Assembly: GCA_002163975.1 (NCBI GenBank)
Contig: CP019636.1
Span: forward strand, 6,513,501-6,577,500
Direction: 5' to 3'
From: Nostocales cyanobacterium HT-58-2
GTDB taxonomy: Bacteria; Cyanobacteriota; Cyanobacteriia; Cyanobacteriales; Nostocaceae
Length of the DNA stretch: 64,000 nucleotides
A program made the translations under genes and the position numbers. The notes under the pieces were generated by a model. That model ran no database searches and was not told the origin of the DNA. It was given only the letters and a program-made list of their open reading frames with translations. Shown piece after piece: positions 53,762 to 63,299 of the stretch (its first letter is position 1; every line of letters starts with the position of its first letter).

Positions 53762-54688
53762 CTACATTGCTCCCTTTTCCTTAAAAAAGGCATCAAACCT
53801 CAACCTATCCGGAAGCGAAGGTTGTGCGCCTGGTTTGGTTGTCGCTAAAGCACCCGCTGCTGCACCCCAAACAACCGCCTGATGCAAAGAAAGTCCCTCA
53901 TGAAGCGCCGCAGCCAAGCCACCATTAAAGGCATCACCTGCAGCAGTTGTGTCAACAGTATGAACCGGAAACGCAGGTAGAAAAAAGGTTTTCTCTGGAG
54001 TCGCACAAACAACGCCTTTAGCACCCAATTTCACAATGACATTTTTCACACCCCGTTGTTGTAACACTGCAGCTGCTTTTTTTCCCGACTCTTCTCCATC
54101 CACTGGAAAACCTACCAGTTGCCCAGCTTCCACTTCATTGGGTGTCATAATATCAACTAACCGATAAAGTTCACTTGGTACCTCTTTTTGCACTGGTGCG
54201 GGATCAAGAATGACTGTCACTCCCGCCTCTGTTGCGACTTTAGCAGCTGCAACAACAGCAGGCAGAGGAATTTCAAATTGTAAAAGTACCGCCTTGGCGT
54301 CCGGTAACAAACGTGACAATCGTTCCACATCTTCTTGATTGACACAACCATTTGCACCGGGAACAACAACAATTTGATTTTCACCCCTCACATCCACAGC
54401 GATGACGGCAACACCAGAACTGATAGTTTCATCTACAACTATATTATCGGTCTGCACACCAGATGCTTGCAGACTATTGACAAGTTCTGCACCAAAACTG
54501 TCTGCGCCTATGCGTCCCACCATGTCAGTTGGAATTCCCAGTCTCGCTGATGCGACTGCTTGATTTGCGCCTTTTCCGCCTGGTACCTTGAAAAAATCAT
54601 GTCCCAACAACGTTTCTCCTGCAACTGGTAACCGAGGCGCTGTTGCTACTAGGTCTATGTTGATGCTGCCGAAGACGATAATACTCAT
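53762..54688 (-). CDS. rbsK: Ribokinase
   Basis: 308 residues from ATG 54688 (an ATG at 54709 would add seven residues). The PfkB-family signatures are PGGKGANQAVASARLG near the N-terminus and VDTTAAGDAFNGGLAAAL near the C-terminus, the latter with the catalytic Asp. GSINIDLVATAPRLPVAGET is the ribokinase-type start. It phosphorylates ribose to ribose 5-phosphate, and so can use the ribose freed by the nearby nucleoside hydrolase. No transporter gene for ribose is present in the window. Confidence 0.9.
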   Translation of the reverse strand: MSIIVFGSINIDLVATAPRLPVAGETLLGHDFFKVPGGKGANQAVASARLGIPTDMVGRIGADSFGAELVNSLQASGVQTDNIVVDETISSGVAVIAVDVRGENQIVVVPGANGCVNQEDVERLSRLLPDAKAVLLQFEIPLPAVVAAAKVATEAGVTVILDPAPVQKEVPSELYRLVDIMTPNEVEAGQLVGFPVDGEESGKKAAAVLQQRGVKNVIVKLGAKGVVCATPEKTFFLPAFPVHTVDTTAAGDAFNGGLAAALHEGLSLHQAVVWGAAAGALATTKPGAQPSLPDRLRFDAFFKEKGAM

Positions 54689-54924
54689 AATTTGGGGGAA
54701 GCCGCGCACAATTCTATTATCCCGCGTTCAGGCTCAGGTATCGACGCAGGATATTTTGCGCGTACTGCAATAGTTCTGGTTCTTATTCGCCCATTAGTGG
54801 AATCAAGGGCATCTTGTCGAGAGTACCCTGAAAAACTAGTCGTAATCTAAGTATGGGAATATAATTTATGTACTAATTAGTAAGAATAACTGATAGTACA
54901 GTTGAGAACAACTATTGTTGACAA

Positions 54925-55482
54925 TTACAATTCTCGAACAACTCGGCAAGGATTGCCAACAGCAACGACATTTGCAGGTATATCTTTTACAACGACACTA
55001 CCAGCACCAATAGTCGTATTATCACCAATTGTGACACCAGGACAAATAATTGCACCACCACCAATCCAAACATTATTGCCGATTCTAATAGGAGCAGCAA
55101 GTTCTCCACCAGAAAGACGAATTTCTGGATCTGTTGGGTGATAAGCCGTGTAAATTTGAACATAGGGAGCACACAACACATTGTCACCAATATGAACTGT
55201 GTTGCAATCTAAAATCACACAGCCAATACCCATAAACAATTTGTCGCCAGCATAAATATTTTTCCCATAGTCACAGTAAAATGGTGGCAGAATTTCCGCA
55301 TTTGATCCCAAGTAGCTAAATAATTCCTGTAAAATTTGCTCTCGCTGCTCCAGTTGTTCTTCCGTTGTAGAGTTGTACATCCTTAGTAGACGACGTGCGA
55401 CATTTCTTTCAGCAGCTATTTCCGCATCGGAACTAAGATACAATTCCCCTGCTAGCATTTTTTGTTTTTCTGTTTTTTCCAT
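54925..55482 (-). CDS. Maltose/galactoside O-acetyltransferase-like protein
   Basis: 185 residues of the left-handed beta-helix, hexapeptide-repeat type. The N-terminal segment KQKMLAGELYLSSDAEIAAE is the Maa/LacA-type lead helix, and VWIGGGAIICPGVTIGDNTT and GAGSVVVKDIPANVVAVGNP are hexapeptide turns, with His in VQIYTAYHPTD as a likely catalytic residue. It transfers acetyl from acetyl-CoA to a sugar hydroxyl. It stands alone between ribokinase and a GGDEF gene on the same strand. The acceptor is unknown. Confidence 0.88.
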   Translation of the reverse strand: MEKTEKQKMLAGELYLSSDAEIAAERNVARRLLRMYNSTTEEQLEQREQILQELFSYLGSNAEILPPFYCDYGKNIYAGDKLFMGIGCVILDCNTVHIGDNVLCAPYVQIYTAYHPTDPEIRLSGGELAAPIRIGNNVWIGGGAIICPGVTIGDNTTIGAGSVVVKDIPANVVAVGNPCRVVREL

Positions 55483-55538
55483 GACAGCATTTCTGAAACA
55501 ACCAAAAGTACAAGTGTCGCTACAATAATCTTTGTAGA

Positions 55539-56846
55539 TTAGTCATAAGTATCTAGTAAGCGCTGTGCATTAAACACAACATAACAAGCTTTCCCTTGTT
55601 CCTTTGCATGATACATAGCCATATCAGCATCCCGTAGTAGACTTTCTGGTTTCTCATAACCACTGTAATTCAAAGCAATACCAATGCTAGCTGCAATTGA
55701 TATTTGGTGTTTATCCAGGTAGAGAGGTAGACTTAAGGTGTGTTGAATACGTTTAGCAACATTCGTTGCATCAGAAACGTCTCTAATATCTTCAATAAGA
55801 ATAGCAAACTCATCACCACCAAATCGTGATACTGTATCGCCACTGCGTAAGCATGATTCTAAACGTCGGGCAATTTCCACCAACAAATTATCACCGACAC
55901 TATGTCCAAAGCTATCATTAATTGTTTTAAAGCCATCTAAATCTAAAAACAAGACAGCATAGTGATAATTGCTTCGTCGTTTTCCACGCTCAAATACTTG
56001 CCTCAGTCTCTCAAAAAATAAAACTCGATTGGGCAGCGCTGTTAACGCATCGTAGAAAGCATTGCGAACAAGTTGCGCTTCTATTTGTTTACGCAACGTG
56101 ATGTCTTGAAAAACTAAAACTGCACCGATAATCTTATCATCATCAAGGATGGATGTAATACTACCTTCAATATGAATTTCTGTACCATCTTTAGCAATTA
56201 ATGTAAAAGTTTCTGGTAAATTCAAAACAACACCTGCCTTAATGACATGTGTAGCTAAATCTTTAATGATTGCCCCTGTATCTTTGTCAACTAAACTCAG
56301 TACCTCTGCTAAGCTTTTAGTCATCGCTTCATCTTGCTTCCATCCTGTGATTTCCTCTGCCATTGGATTCATCATATGGATACAACCATGGGTGTCCGTG
56401 ATAATCACTGCACAGCCCATACTTTTAATAATTGACATAAACTTTTGCTTTTCTTCCTGCAACTTCCTTTTCGTTTGATGCTTACACAGTGCTATTTCAA
56501 TAGCAAAATATAAATCTTGTTCAGCAACTGGTTTTGTAATATAACTAAATGGTTCTACTATGCTATTTTTATTTATAGTTTTTATTTTTGAAGTATCTGT
56601 CAAATATAAAACTGGAACTTGAAAATTGTTCATAATAATCTCAGCAACTTGTGTACCGTTGATAGTTCCTGATAAACAAATATCAACTAAGACTAAAATA
56701 GGATTTTTTTCTTTTACTTTTTTGAGAGCTTCTTCTCCAGAAAAGGTAATTTCAGTAGTAAAATACCCTAAATTTTGCAATCTTCTTTTAATATCTAATG
56801 CAGTTTTTTTTTCATTTTCAACGACTAGAATGGTTGGGCTAGGCAT
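55539..56846 (-). CDS. REC-PAS-GGDEF diguanylate cyclase
   Basis: 435 residues. A response-regulator receiver (about 5-115; phospho-acceptor Asp in VLVDICLSG, Lys in ITKPVAE), a PAS domain (about 140-260) and a GGDEF domain (about 275-430). The active-site motif is intact (SRFGGDEFAILIED), so it should make c-di-GMP in response to a two-component signal. There is no EAL domain. The cognate kinase is not next to it. The upstream spacer is long and AT-rich. Confidence 0.9.
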   Translation of the reverse strand: MPSPTILVVENEKKTALDIKRRLQNLGYFTTEITFSGEEALKKVKEKNPILVLVDICLSGTINGTQVAEIIMNNFQVPVLYLTDTSKIKTINKNSIVEPFSYITKPVAEQDLYFAIEIALCKHQTKRKLQEEKQKFMSIIKSMGCAVIITDTHGCIHMMNPMAEEITGWKQDEAMTKSLAEVLSLVDKDTGAIIKDLATHVIKAGVVLNLPETFTLIAKDGTEIHIEGSITSILDDDKIIGAVLVFQDITLRKQIEAQLVRNAFYDALTALPNRVLFFERLRQVFERGKRRSNYHYAVLFLDLDGFKTINDSFGHSVGDNLLVEIARRLESCLRSGDTVSRFGGDEFAILIEDIRDVSDATNVAKRIQHTLSLPLYLDKHQISIAASIGIALNYSGYEKPESLLRDADMAMYHAKEQGKACYVVFNAQRLLDTYD

Positions 56847-57529
56847 ATTAACATTGACCTCTAACTAAAGTGATAAATTTTAAGTATTAACTCAATCTTA
56901 AATAAGTAATGCTATCATAATGAATTGTCAAAAAATATGCATCATATGTAGGATTCAGAGTAACTAATTGTTTTTGAAGTGGAGTATTGTTTAAATAACA
57001 TTTTCCTTAACTTTATGATAAATGTAATTCCATTTTTTATGTATATATTGTCAAGTTAATAGCTTGATTTATGAAGATATCAAAAATAGTAGGTATAAAA
57101 AGAATCTTGCCTAAAAGGTAAAATAGTCTTTTACCTAAAATATTTTAAGTATAAAAATAAACAAATAATCAAAGTCAATTGAGACATATGAAAGCCTATT
57201 ATTGTATATTTTTAAACAACCTGAGAATTGAAATTGAATACTATATATAGCAAATCTATCTAAAACAAACTGCCAAGATGGCAAGGTATGAAAAAATACA
57301 AGAAGAGGATAATTTCACCGCTCCTCAACTGATTGCTACAAAAACTGCGTTTTGTAATACGGATATCTTAGATAAATTTCTAAAATCTCCTGACTCCCCC
57401 GTAGCTTCCCCTTAAAGGGGAAACTATGAGAATGAACGGGAATCAACAAGATTTAGTTCCCTGCTAGCAAATGCGGAAAGTTAAAGTGGCGTGTTAGGTG
57501 ATCTTGACATAAAATCTGACCCTTACACT
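56847..57529. other. Long AT-rich spacer before folB
   Basis: 683 bp. It holds a TTCCCCTT/AAGGGGAA palindrome (57406-57422), a common cyanobacterial repeat type. A 45-codon frame from ATG 57279 runs into that repeat and has no recognisable content, so it is not called. Nothing else was recognised. Confidence 0.5.
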
Positions 57530-57898
57530 TCAGGCATTACATTTAGTTCTAGTTAATTCAATACTGATTCTGCCGCCAAAGTCTGGAATAGGTGCAGCAG
57601 GTTTACTCAAAACAACTTGAACTTTTGTCGCGTGATCGCTAGATGCTAAGACCGAATCTGCAATAGTACTTGCTAACTTTTCTACCAGAGAGAACTTTGA
57701 TGTTTTGACTAGATTCTGCACTAAGCTGATAATGCTGCGGTAATCGATAGTGTCTTCTATCGCGTCAGTTGTACCAGCTTTTGATATATCTAACCATAAT
57801 CTCACGTCCACTTCAAACCATTGTCCTAGCACCTGTTCTTCTTGCAGATACCCAGTGTAGCCATAGCAGCGAATTCCCGTTAAATGAATGCAGTCCAT
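57530..57898 (-). CDS. folB: Dihydroneopterin aldolase
   Basis: 122 residues, typical length. It cleaves 7,8-dihydroneopterin in folate synthesis. Family features are GIRCYGYTGYLQEEQVLGQW near the start, a central TIDYRSIISLVQ and LVEKLASTIADSVL, then KPAAPIPDFGGRISIELTR. It is read on the minus strand, divergent from menD by about 170 bp. No other folate gene is beside it. Confidence 0.93.
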   Translation of the reverse strand: MDCIHLTGIRCYGYTGYLQEEQVLGQWFEVDVRLWLDISKAGTTDAIEDTIDYRSIISLVQNLVKTSKFSLVEKLASTIADSVLASSDHATKVQVVLSKPAAPIPDFGGRISIELTRTKCNA

Positions 57899-58073
57899 AA
57901 AAATAGTCCTGAGTGAGTCCTTTCAGTATTTAGCAGCACACTAGCTTTTCTCATTAATCTAAGATAGGAATGTTGGTTGAAATATACCAGAGAATAAGAT
58001 GCTGAAATAGCAACACAGACTATCTGTTTAAAATGACACACTTAAAGCTAAGACTTTTGTACTTTCACGGTTG

Positions 58074-59852
58074 ATGGCAATTGATTTTAGAAACATGAAT
58101 ACCGTATGGGCATCAATCGCTACCGAGACATTAAAGTGCTTGGGATTGACTAGCGTTGTGATTTGCCCAGGTTCCCGTTCCACACCTTTAGCAGTCGCCT
58201 TTGCCCAACAATCACCCGATATTGAAGCAATTTCGATTCTTGATGAACGTTCCGCAGCATTTTTTGCCTTGGGTCAAGCAAAAGCAACCGGACGCCCCAC
58301 AGTCGTTGTTTGCACCTCCGGAACAGCAGGAGCGAATTTTTATCCTGCGGTGATAGAAGCCAAAGAAAGTCGCATCCCTTTGTTACTGTTGACGACTGAT
58401 AGACCACCAGAATTGCGAGATTGTCATTCTGGGCAAACCATAGACCAGTTGAGATTATACGGCAATTACCCAAACTGGCAGACAGAGTTAGCTATTCCCT
58501 CTATAAACATAGAAATGCTTGCATATCTGCGGCAAATCATGATTCATGCATGGGAACGTTCACAAACTCCTGTACCTGGACCAGTCCATCTCAATGTTCC
58601 TTTTCGTGATCCTCTCGCACCAATACCCAATCTAGAGACTTTGGATGCAGTGTCTCTAGATTTATTACAGTCCCAATTTGACCCAGAAGATTTCTTCTCT
58701 CATATCACAACCCACAGCCTCACTCCTCCTCTGTTCCACCCCTTCTCTCCCCCTTTCCAGGAGTGGTTAAAATCTCATCGAGGAATTATCATTGCTGGCG
58801 TTGCCCAACCGCAAAGACCACAGGAGTATTGTAGTGCGATCGCTCACCTCTCCAAAACCTTAAAGTTCCCGGTCTTGGCAGAGGGACTTTCCCCTGTGAG
58901 AAACTTTGCTGACCTCAATCCTTATCTCATTTCCACCTATGACCTGATTTTGCGAAATCAGGAACTGGCAAAACAACTCGCACCAGACGTGGTGATTCAA
59001 ATTGGTGAAATACCCACCAGTAAAGATTTACGTCACTGGTTAACCTCAACCCAAGCACGACGTTGGATTATTGATCCAAGTGACCAAAACCTCGATCCTC
59101 TGCACGGGAGGACAACTCACCTTCGGATGAGTATAGAAGAATTGGGAAGATGGGATCACAAAGACATGGGAGGACAAACCTTAAGCGCGTCCTCTTATCT
59201 TCAACTCTGGTGTACAGCAGAAGCAAAAGTCAGAGCAACTGTTGATGAAACTTTGGGAACAATCGAGGAGTTATTTGAAGGCAAAGTTGCCTGGTTACTT
59301 TCTCAGACTTTACCACCAAAAACACCTATTTTTATTGCCAACAGTATGCCAGTGCGGGATGTCGAATTTTTCTGGAAACCGAGTCACTCACAAGTGCAAC
59401 CCTTTTTCAACCGAGGTGCAAATGGCATTGATGGGACATTGTCTACCGCTTTAGGAATTGCCCATCGCCAGCAAAGCAGTGTGATGTTAACAGGTGATTT
59501 AGCCTTATTGCACGATACCAATGGATTTTTAATGAGAAATAAGTTTGTGGGACATCTCACGATTGTGTTAATTAACAACAATGGTGGGGGAATTTTTGAA
59601 ATGTTACCTATCTCTAAATTTGACCCACCATTTGAAGAATTTTTTGCAACTCCGCAAGATATTAATTTCGCCCAACTATGTGTGACTTACGGTATTGAGC
59701 ATGAATTGATAACTTCTTGGGAGCAATTGTGCTCAAAACTCAACCCACTCCCAACTCAAGGAATCCGGCTTTTAGAGTTGCAGACAAACCGCAAAGCAGA
59801 TGCCAAGTGGCGCAAAGAGAATTTAGGAAAATTTTCAGTGGGTTTAGCTTAG
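58074..59852 (+). CDS. menD: 2-succinyl-5-enolpyruvyl-6-hydroxy-3-cyclohexene-1-carboxylate synthase
   Basis: About 592 residues, full length, thiamin-diphosphate dependent. CPGSRSTPLAVAFAQ and FALGQAKATGRPTVVVCTSG are MenD signatures, and the ThDP/Mg motif region is LTGDLALLHDTNGFL followed by NNNGGGIFEMLP. It makes SEPHCHC in the pathway that in cyanobacteria yields phylloquinone. ATG 58074 is preferred to the TTG three bases earlier. It converges on the subtilase gene with a 12-bp gap. Confidence 0.95.
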   Translation: MAIDFRNMNTVWASIATETLKCLGLTSVVICPGSRSTPLAVAFAQQSPDIEAISILDERSAAFFALGQAKATGRPTVVVCTSGTAGANFYPAVIEAKESRIPLLLLTTDRPPELRDCHSGQTIDQLRLYGNYPNWQTELAIPSINIEMLAYLRQIMIHAWERSQTPVPGPVHLNVPFRDPLAPIPNLETLDAVSLDLLQSQFDPEDFFSHITTHSLTPPLFHPFSPPFQEWLKSHRGIIIAGVAQPQRPQEYCSAIAHLSKTLKFPVLAEGLSPVRNFADLNPYLISTYDLILRNQELAKQLAPDVVIQIGEIPTSKDLRHWLTSTQARRWIIDPSDQNLDPLHGRTTHLRMSIEELGRWDHKDMGGQTLSASSYLQLWCTAEAKVRATVDETLGTIEELFEGKVAWLLSQTLPPKTPIFIANSMPVRDVEFFWKPSHSQVQPFFNRGANGIDGTLSTALGIAHRQQSSVMLTGDLALLHDTNGFLMRNKFVGHLTIVLINNNGGGIFEMLPISKFDPPFEEFFATPQDINFAQLCVTYGIEHELITSWEQLCSKLNPLPTQGIRLLELQTNRKADAKWRKENLGKFSVGLA

Positions 59853-59864
59853 ATAGAGTGCAAC

Positions 59865-61949
59865 CTATGCCAAAGCCTTTGCTCTCCTGACAGCAGCATC
59901 GGCATTAATAAACCCGTAACCGTACTCCGTATCATAGCCAGGTGTACCCAAGTCGTAAGCTGTTTCTGACAAAATCGACTTGATTTGACCGGCAGTGAGA
60001 TTTGGATTAGCACTCCATACCAATGAAGCAACTCCTGTCACGTTTGGCACTGCTGCTGAAGTGCCATTGAAACGCTGATCATAGCCGAACTCAAAAGTAG
60101 TAGAGGGCTTGGTGGCATTGGTTGTGAGAAACTCAGAAGGTGCTGTGAGAGTCAGACCATCTCCTTTGTTTGAACCCCACCATCCTATGTTTAGATAGGA
60201 TATGCGTGTTCCAGGTGTTTTAGCATTGCCATACCAGTCTTGTAGTCCCCAAGAAGCACCAACTGCTATGACATTACTAAACCTGCTTGCTAGGTTAGCG
60301 GGACTCTCAAGACTATTGCCGTCGCTATTTCCAGATGCAACCACAAACAAGGTTGTTGTTTGGTTATTAGCAATGAGTTGTTCAAACGACGGTGTGCTAC
60401 CACCAGTCAAACTGAGGTTGACTACCAGACGCTGGCCTCTACTGTTTGCTTGATTAATCAATGTTTGTGTCGCACTCACCAAATCATAATCTCCAGCATT
60501 ACCACCCATAACATCGATATGGAAAACACTAGAATTCCAGTTGATGCCACTCATTCCAATACCATTGTTGCTAGCAGCAGCAATCACCCCAGTGACTGAT
60601 GTGCCATGAGCAGTGGAATTACTTAATTCATCCAAGTAGTTATTATCCAATTTTTCAATGGAACGTAAATCGGGGTGAAGATTCCCTCCATTGGCAGCCA
60701 AGCCCGTATCTTCAATTCCAACTAGCACATTATTGGCGCCCGTAGTGATACGCCACGCACTTTGAACACCCATCATGTGTAAGTTCCATTGTTGACCAAA
60801 TAGAGGGTCATTGGGCGTCACTGATAGATTGATTGTTTTATCTGCAAATCTAATAGCTTCAATGCTCTCAAACAAAATTTCTTTGCCATTGCTAAATGTA
60901 ATAGCATCAAACATGCGATCGCCATTACCAGGGTTATACTTGACGCCGCCTGTCGTCTCAATTAACTTGATTGTTGCCTGTGTAGAAAGAAATGAAGATA
61001 AATCCAGTAAGTCTCGCCCTCCGCTACCATAGTCAACGTTGCCATTGCCAGAGTAGACCGTCCGATTGTAGCTAGACTGGTAAGTAAAGGTATCCGCCCG
61101 GAGAGTTCCTTTTACATATTGCGTGTTGCCGTCTAAGGGTAAAACTGCACTGGCTGTAGAAGTCAACTGCTGTGTGACGCCAGAGATGGCAGATGTTGTG
61201 TTAGCAGAGGTGGGAGTTGGTGGTGTAACATGACCGGAGACAGAAGCTGCTGATACACTCAGACTATAAAAAGTCTCGCTATTCTCATACGAATTTACTC
61301 GTACATAGTATGTTCCTTTGTTTAAAGTCAGGTTGATTGATTTATTTGCAACACCGACGTCAAGGGAGCTTGTAAGTGTATTACCATTACTGTCTAGTAA
61401 CTGTAACTGGGCATTATCACTCAGAGCATTGAGCCCTAATTTCAAGTTACTGGTGGTCTTCAGCTGCAATTTGTAATAGTCGTTGGTATCTGATATACCA
61501 ACCCAATCGCTGTAGTTTTTAGTTTTTCCATTAGCAGTAATATGACGTGCAGCTTCTAAGGAAGCTCCAGCATTGTCAAGAGGCGTTGCCGAAACTGCCA
61601 ATTTATAATTAGCTGCTAAACCTTCATTAACATAGACTCGGATGTAATATGTGCCTGCATCCAGGCTTTGCTGAATTGATTCAGTTTTTGTGCTGTTGAA
61701 AATAGAACTATTAAAAACTTCAGTGTCATCTACAGCACCATTACCATTTGCATCTCGAATCAAATCTACCTTGGCATTTCGGCTCGCATCTTCCAGATCG
61801 AGGTTGAAACTACTACCACCTTTCAGGGAAAAGCTGTAGAAAGCGCTTTGATGGTCACTACTTAGTGTATCACTAAATACTTTGGTGCTTCTATCGATAT
61901 TTAGGTCTTTAGCAGTCCCCAGAGATTGTCCGGTACCAATCACTGACAT
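59865..61949 (-). CDS. Subtilisin-like S8 protease with N-terminal PPC-like domains
   Basis: 694 residues. Two pre-peptidase-type beta domains (about 15-125 and 130-240) come first, each with the pattern (N/Q)L.L...GTYY(I/V)RV. A linker with a calcium-loop-like VYSGNGNVDYGSGGRDLLDL (about 295-320) follows, then the S8 domain with Asp in VGIEDTG, His in AHGTSVTGV and Ser in NGTSAAVP (Ser631). PPC domains usually follow the protease; here they precede it. No signal peptide is seen, so type I or another export route is possible. It is probably calcium-dependent and extracellular. Confidence 0.87.
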   Translation of the reverse strand: MSVIGTGQSLGTAKDLNIDRSTKVFSDTLSSDHQSAFYSFSLKGGSSFNLDLEDASRNAKVDLIRDANGNGAVDDTEVFNSSIFNSTKTESIQQSLDAGTYYIRVYVNEGLAANYKLAVSATPLDNAGASLEAARHITANGKTKNYSDWVGISDTNDYYKLQLKTTSNLKLGLNALSDNAQLQLLDSNGNTLTSSLDVGVANKSINLTLNKGTYYVRVNSYENSETFYSLSVSAASVSGHVTPPTPTSANTTSAISGVTQQLTSTASAVLPLDGNTQYVKGTLRADTFTYQSSYNRTVYSGNGNVDYGSGGRDLLDLSSFLSTQATIKLIETTGGVKYNPGNGDRMFDAITFSNGKEILFESIEAIRFADKTINLSVTPNDPLFGQQWNLHMMGVQSAWRITTGANNVLVGIEDTGLAANGGNLHPDLRSIEKLDNNYLDELSNSTAHGTSVTGVIAAASNNGIGMSGINWNSSVFHIDVMGGNAGDYDLVSATQTLINQANSRGQRLVVNLSLTGGSTPSFEQLIANNQTTTLFVVASGNSDGNSLESPANLASRFSNVIAVGASWGLQDWYGNAKTPGTRISYLNIGWWGSNKGDGLTLTAPSEFLTTNATKPSTTFEFGYDQRFNGTSAAVPNVTGVASLVWSANPNLTAGQIKSILSETAYDLGTPGYDTEYGYGFINADAAVRRAKALA

Positions 61950-62318
61950 ATGTTAATGGGTATATGAGCGGTATATATTACATCAACATAAATATCGGTT
62001 TTTTTTCATGAAAAAGAAATAGATTGGTGTATAAATTTACTGAAATAACAGGAAAAATTTACTTAATCTTCATTTTTATAATCTTTATAGTAATGATGAA
62101 AATCAGTACTTTTTATAAAAAAATCATAAAGTTTGTCTTTTTATATATGTACTTTACTATACCTATTTTGATGAGAGATAACGAGAAGTATTGCGCTGTC
62201 CCTCCCATTGAAACAAGGCAGAAGGTACGGTTGCTTTTCCCTAATCAGATCTGACCGAAATTAGTTATTCTATTGGTACTTTGGCAAAAATACTTGTAAA
62301 AAGATTACTTACTTAATA
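61950..62318. other. AT-rich spacer upstream of the DUF92 gene
   Basis: 369 bp between divergent genes. A 76-codon plus-strand frame (62024-62254) is mostly Ile/Phe/Lys and reads as chance AT-rich sequence. No RNA or repeat was recognised. Confidence 0.5.
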
Positions 62319-63113
62319 ATGCTTTATTTCTTTAATTGGCTAAATCCTTGGTTAGTTGGAGTACTACTAAACTCTATCTTGGTGGTTGTGGCTTGGATTG
62401 CCCCCAAAAAGCTGCTCACTCCATCTGGGTTATTTCACGGTTGGTTGCTTGGTGTTCTCATTTGGGGAACACTAGGGTGGCAGGGATATATAGTCGTCAT
62501 GTTCTATTTTCTTATTGGTTCTTTTATCACGCGCCTAGGTATGGCGCAGAAAGAAGCACAAGGTATTGCAGAAAAGCGTTCGGGTGCCAGAGGACCAGAA
62601 AATGTGTGGGGTTCTGCTTTAACTGCAACTTTGTGTGCGTTAGGAGTATGGGCAACAAATTCGGGAATCCTTCCTACGTCTCAAACTATACACCCCACAC
62701 TTGAGGCTCTATTGTTGCTGGGTTACGTTGCTAGTTTTAGTACAAAGCTTTCTGACACCTGTGCAAGTGAAGTGGGTAAGGCTTATGGTAAAAGCACTTT
62801 TCTGATTACCACACTACAACCAGTGCCACGCGGAACTGAAGGTGCAGTCAGCTTAGAGGGAACTTTAGCTGGCGCGATCGCGTCACTTGCTCAAGCACTC
62901 CTTGCTTGGGGAGTAGGTTTGATAGATTTACTTGGAGTCTTTTGGTGTGTTGTGGCGGCATTCATTGCCACTAATTTAGAAAGTGTCATCGGAGCAACAC
63001 TGCAATCTCGCTTTAGCTGGCTAACTAATGAAGTGGTCAATATTATTAACACATTGATAGGTGCAAGTACAGCAATTTTATTTGCCTGGATATGGGCAAA
63101 TATAATGACCTAA
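62319..63113 (+). CDS. DUF92 / TIGR00297 membrane protein, VTE6-like phytyl-phosphate kinase candidate
   Basis: 264 residues with about six membrane helices. GARGPENVWGSALTATLCAL, KLSDTCASEVGKAYGK and PVPRGTEGAVSLEGTLAGA are the conserved segments of the family. The plant member VTE6 and its cyanobacterial relative phosphorylate phytyl phosphate to phytyl diphosphate in salvage of chlorophyll-derived phytol for tocopherol and phylloquinone. menD, for phylloquinone, lies about 2.5 kb upstream; no operon connects them. The function is inferred from family. Confidence 0.82.
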   Translation: MLYFFNWLNPWLVGVLLNSILVVVAWIAPKKLLTPSGLFHGWLLGVLIWGTLGWQGYIVVMFYFLIGSFITRLGMAQKEAQGIAEKRSGARGPENVWGSALTATLCALGVWATNSGILPTSQTIHPTLEALLLLGYVASFSTKLSDTCASEVGKAYGKSTFLITTLQPVPRGTEGAVSLEGTLAGAIASLAQALLAWGVGLIDLLGVFWCVVAAFIATNLESVIGATLQSRFSWLTNEVVNIINTLIGASTAILFAWIWANIMT

Positions 63114-63299
63114 TTCTTTTTCTAAAAATTGCGTATTTTCTAGCAATATCTTTGAGATTTCATTGTCATTTTGACCAAAGACCGATTAGGATTGTAACAA
63201 TATTTTTTATAAAAATGTCAAATAAAATGCAATTTTTCTTTATGAAAAGTTGTATGTTGTTTTTTTGTCGTTTTTTCTACTTATTAACTTTTTAACTTT

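Noticed and set aside
57279..57416. Short frame of about 45 codons upstream of folB
   Set aside because: It ends in a common dispersed palindrome and has no recognisable content, so a real small gene could not be supported.
62024..62254. 76-residue plus-strand frame upstream of the DUF92 gene
   Set aside because: Composition is Ile/Phe/Lys-rich as expected for chance AT-rich sequence; no motif is present.
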